Positions 61,683 to 64,000 of a stretch of 64,000 nucleotides of DNA are shown here, piece by piece. Below the pieces are notes generated by a model. The model was given only the letters and a program-made list of their open reading frames with translations, was not told the origin of the DNA and searched no databases. The translations under genes and the position numbers were made by a program. How positions within the stretch are numbered: the stretch's first letter is position 1; each line of letters begins with the position of its first letter. The stretch covers positions 186,001 through 250,000 of the forward strand of contig NZ_BMUA01000010.1 of assembly GCF_014649955.1 (NCBI RefSeq), written 5' to 3'. Source of the DNA: Streptomyces violascens. Lineage in GTDB: Bacteria; Actinomycetota; Actinomycetes; Streptomycetales; Streptomycetaceae.

Positions 61683-63002
61683 ATGAAGCTCGCAGTAGTG
61701 GGGGGCGGGTCCACCTACACCCCCGAACTCATCGACGGCTTCGCCCGGTTGCGGGACACCCTGCCGGTCAGTGAGCTCGTCCTGATCGACCCGGCCGCCG
61801 ACCGCCTGGACCTGGTGGGCGGGCTCGCCCGGCGCATCTTCGCCAAGCAGGGCCACCCGGGCAGGATCGTCACCACCTCGGACCTGGACGCGGGCGTCGA
61901 GGGCGCGGACGCGGTGCTGCTCCAGCTGCGCGTCGGCGGGCAGGCGGCCCGCCAGCAGGACGAGACCTGGCCGCTCGAATGCGGCTGCGTCGGGCAGGAG
62001 ACCACGGGCGCGGGCGGGCTCGCCAAGGCGCTGCGGACCGTGCCGGTCGTCCTCGACATCGCCGAGCGCGTCCGCCGCACGAACCCGGACGCCTGGATCA
62101 TCGACTTCACCAACCCGGTGGGCATCGTGACCCGGGCGCTGCTCCAGGCCGGGCACAAGGCGGTCGGGCTGTGCAACGTGGCCATCGGCCTCCAGCGCAA
62201 GTTCGCCGCCCTGCTCCAGGTCACGCCCGCCGAGGTCCACCTGGACCACGTCGGCCTCAACCACCTGACCTGGGAGCTCGGGGTGCGGCTCGGCGGTCCC
62301 CAGGGCGACAACGTCCTGCCGAAGCTGCTCGCCGAGCACGGCGACACCATCGCCGACGATCTGCGCCTGCCGAGCCAGGTCCTCGACCGGCTCGGCGTCG
62401 TCCCCTCGTACTACCTGCGGTACTTCTACGCGCACGACGAGGTGGTGCGCGAGATGGGCACCAAGCCGTCGCGGGCCGCCGAAGTGGCCGCCATGGAGCG
62501 GGAGTTGCTCGCCATGTACGGCGACCCGGCGCTCGACGAGAAGCCCGAGCTGCTCGCCAAGCGCGGCGGCGCCTTCTACTCCGAGGCGGCCGTCGACCTC
62601 ACGGCCTCCCTGCTGGGCGGAGAGAGGGGCGGGTCCAAAGGACCCTCGGGCAAGGGCGGTGGTGGGCGACGGGCGGGCGGAAGCCCGGTCCAGGTCGTCA
62701 ACACCTACAACAACGGAACGCTGCCCTTCCTCGCGGACGACGCTGTCATCGAGGTGCCGGCCCGGGTGGACGGCAGGGGCGCGGTCCCGCTGCCGGTGCC
62801 CGAACTCGACCCGCTGTACGCCGGGTTGATCGCACACGTCACCGCGTACGAGGACCTCGCCCTGGAGGCCGCCCTGCGCGGCGGGCGCGACCGGGTGTTC
62901 CGGGCGCTGCTCGCGCACCCGCTGGTCGGGCAGTACGCATACGCCGACGGGCTCACCGACCGGCTGATCGAGCACAACCGGGAGCACCTCGCGTGGGCAT
63001 GA
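61683..63002 (+). CDS. csnH: GH4 family 6-phospho-glycosidase, CsnH-like
   Basis: 439 residues from ATG 61683. NAD-dependent GH4 fold: VVGGGSTYTPELIDG for dinucleotide binding, QLRVGGQAARQQDE, DFTNPVGIVTRALLQ, the metal-site Cys in LCNVAIGLQ and His in LNHLTWE. It should cleave a phosphorylated amino-sugar oligosaccharide after import. Near residue 310 an unusual Gly/Lys/Arg-rich segment (GGERGGSKGPSGKGGGG) of about 20 residues interrupts the normal VDLTASLL to VQVVN run. It is encoded by a hairpin plus a G-rich repeat also present in pepN. The last codons overlap csnK by 4 bases. Confidence 0.9.
   Translation: MKLAVVGGGSTYTPELIDGFARLRDTLPVSELVLIDPAADRLDLVGGLARRIFAKQGHPGRIVTTSDLDAGVEGADAVLLQLRVGGQAARQQDETWPLECGCVGQETTGAGGLAKALRTVPVVLDIAERVRRTNPDAWIIDFTNPVGIVTRALLQAGHKAVGLCNVAIGLQRKFAALLQVTPAEVHLDHVGLNHLTWELGVRLGGPQGDNVLPKLLAEHGDTIADDLRLPSQVLDRLGVVPSYYLRYFYAHDEVVREMGTKPSRAAEVAAMERELLAMYGDPALDEKPELLAKRGGAFYSEAAVDLTASLLGGERGGSKGPSGKGGGGRRAGGSPVQVVNTYNNGTLPFLADDAVIEVPARVDGRGAVPLPVPELDPLYAGLIAHVTAYEDLALEAALRGGRDRVFRALLAHPLVGQYAYADGLTDRLIEHNREHLAWA
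62652..62682 (+). repeat. G-rich repeat inside csnH, matching one in pepN
   Basis: 31 bases starting AAGGGCGGTGGTGGGCGA. Preceded by the hairpin GGGTCC-AAA-GGACCC (62631-62645). Same codon phase and same four-run G pattern with loops 7, 4 and 1 as at 27677-27707. Confidence 0.75.
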
Positions 63003-63976
63003 GTGTGCTGGCGATCGACGCCGGCAACAGCAAGACCGATGTGGCACTGATCGGTGCGGACGGAACGGTGCTCGGCACCGCCAGGGGCGGCGGCTTCCGG
63101 CCGCCGTCGGTGGGCGTCGAGGTGGCTCTGCACATGCTGGCCACCACGGTGGAGGAGGCCTACCTCTCCGCGCACCGGGCCGAACCGCTGCGGGTCGAGC
63201 ACGTCTCGGCGTGCCTGGCCAACGCCGATCTACCCGTCGAGGAAAGGGAGTTGGCGGCGGCCCTCAAGGCCCGCGGCTGGGGGGACTCCGTGCGGGTGCA
63301 CAACGACACCTTCGCGATCCTGCGCGCCGGGCTGCCTCCCGGCGCCGAGCCGCGCGGGGTCGCGGTGGTGTGCGGCGCGGGCATCAACTGCGTCGGCATG
63401 ACCCCGGACGGGCGCACCGCCCGCTTCCCCGCGATCGGGAAGATCTCCGGCGACTGGGGCGGGGGCGGCGGCCTCGCCGAAGAGGCGCTGTTCTTCGCGG
63501 CGCGCGCCGAGGACGGCCGCGGCGGCCCGACCGCGCTCGCATCCGCCCTGCCCGCCCACTTCGGGCTCTCCTCGATGTACGAGCTGATCGAGGCGCTGCA
63601 CCTGGAGAAGATCCCGGCCGTGCGCCGGCACGAGCTGAGCCCGGTCCTGTTCGAGGTCGCGGCCGCCGGGGACCCGGTGGCGCGCTCCCTCGTCGAGCGC
63701 CAGGCAGAGGAGATCGTGGCCCTGGCGACGGTCGCCCTGGACCGGCTCGGCCTCCTGGAGGTGGAGACGCCGGTGCTGCTCGGCGGCAGCGTGCTCGCGG
63801 CCCGCCATCCCCAACTGGACGACACCGTAACGGAGTTGCTCGCGGCCCGGGCGCCCAAGGCGGTGCCCCGGGTGGTGACCACGTCGCCCGTGCTCGGCGC
63901 GGGACTTCTGGGCCTGGACCACATCTCCGCGCCCGAGGGGACCTACGCGCGGCTGCGCGCCCAGTACGTGCGGTAA
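62999..63976 (+). CDS. csnK: BadF/BadG-type N-acetylglucosamine or glucosamine kinase, CsnK-like
   Basis: 325 residues from ATG 62999, overlapping the csnH stop (ATGA); a GTG two codons earlier is also possible. ASKHA kinase fold: VLAIDAGNSKTDVAL (phosphate 1), VHNDTFAIL, VAVVCGAGINCVG (phosphate 2), KISGDWGGGGGLAEEA and VLLGGSVLA (adenosine). Phosphorylates the amino sugar released or imported by the csn system. It completes the operon; 24 bases follow to the window end. Confidence 0.9.
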   Translation: MSVLAIDAGNSKTDVALIGADGTVLGTARGGGFRPPSVGVEVALHMLATTVEEAYLSAHRAEPLRVEHVSACLANADLPVEERELAAALKARGWGDSVRVHNDTFAILRAGLPPGAEPRGVAVVCGAGINCVGMTPDGRTARFPAIGKISGDWGGGGGLAEEALFFAARAEDGRGGPTALASALPAHFGLSSMYELIEALHLEKIPAVRRHELSPVLFEVAAAGDPVARSLVERQAEEIVALATVALDRLGLLEVETPVLLGGSVLAARHPQLDDTVTELLAARAPKAVPRVVTTSPVLGAGLLGLDHISAPEGTYARLRAQYVR

Positions 63977-64000
63977 CGATCCGGGCGGGTCCCTGTGGAA

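Overview
This window is from a high-GC actinobacterial chromosome, almost certainly Streptomyces. The signs are very strong third-position GC, frequent GTG starts, a clpP1-clpP2-clpX cluster with a ClgR-type operator, a Nur-type box before an iron superoxide dismutase, and a chitosan-oligosaccharide (csn) locus. The sequence reads as core chromosome: I see no prophage, integrase, transposase gene, rRNA, CRISPR array or antibiotic cluster.

Layout. 1-8.2 kb: the 5' half of valS, a Pro/Gln-rich membrane protein, clpX, clpP2, clpP1 and tig (protein quality control), then tRNA-Pro(UGG), tRNA-Gly(UCC) and a tiny membrane protein. 8.3-14.4 kb: a small HD hydrolase, a MacB-like ABC exporter whose two genes are separated by repeats, and a membrane SpoIIE-type phosphatase. 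14.6-25.2 kb: an Eis-like acetyltransferase, nei and rpiB, then three paralogous amino-acid permeases with a Ser/Thr kinase, an LPKTG surface protein and bioY between them. 25.3-31.7 kb: sodF with a probable 3'UTR small RNA, a DsbA-like protein of the mycothiol nitroreductase family, a first pepN, an AbiEi-like protein, a MITE and a Nudix hydrolase. 31.9-41.3 kb: a secreted subtilase, a secreted M28 aminopeptidase, asd, a DUF1203 protein and a second pepN. 41.6-48.9 kb: a stand-alone allantoicase, an aldo/keto reductase, a LysR/EamA/EamA operon and a divergent MFS/MarR pair. 49.4-57.0 kb: a small membrane protein, malQ preceded by an uncatalogued 47-codon repeat ORF, a secreted GH84-like protein, an HNH protein and an MscS channel. 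57.2-64 kb: csnR-csnE-csnF-csnG-csnH-csnK, an ABC uptake and catabolic operon.

How the genes work together. Clp protease, trigger factor, the extracellular proteases, two PepN enzymes and three amino-acid permeases give a strong protein-turnover and amino-acid recovery theme. The csn operon, GH84 protein and malQ add carbohydrate use. Recognisable control sites include a ClgR box, a Nur box, a CsnR box and a MarR palindrome.

The least expected structure is in the repeats. Several families lie mainly between genes, and one has a four-run G core with single-base loops. A related G-rich segment sits inside two unrelated coding sequences, pepN and csnH, in the same codon phase. An intergenic MITE with roughly 50-base inverted ends overlaps the stop codon of its neighbour. 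All functions below come from reading the sequence; no searches were run.
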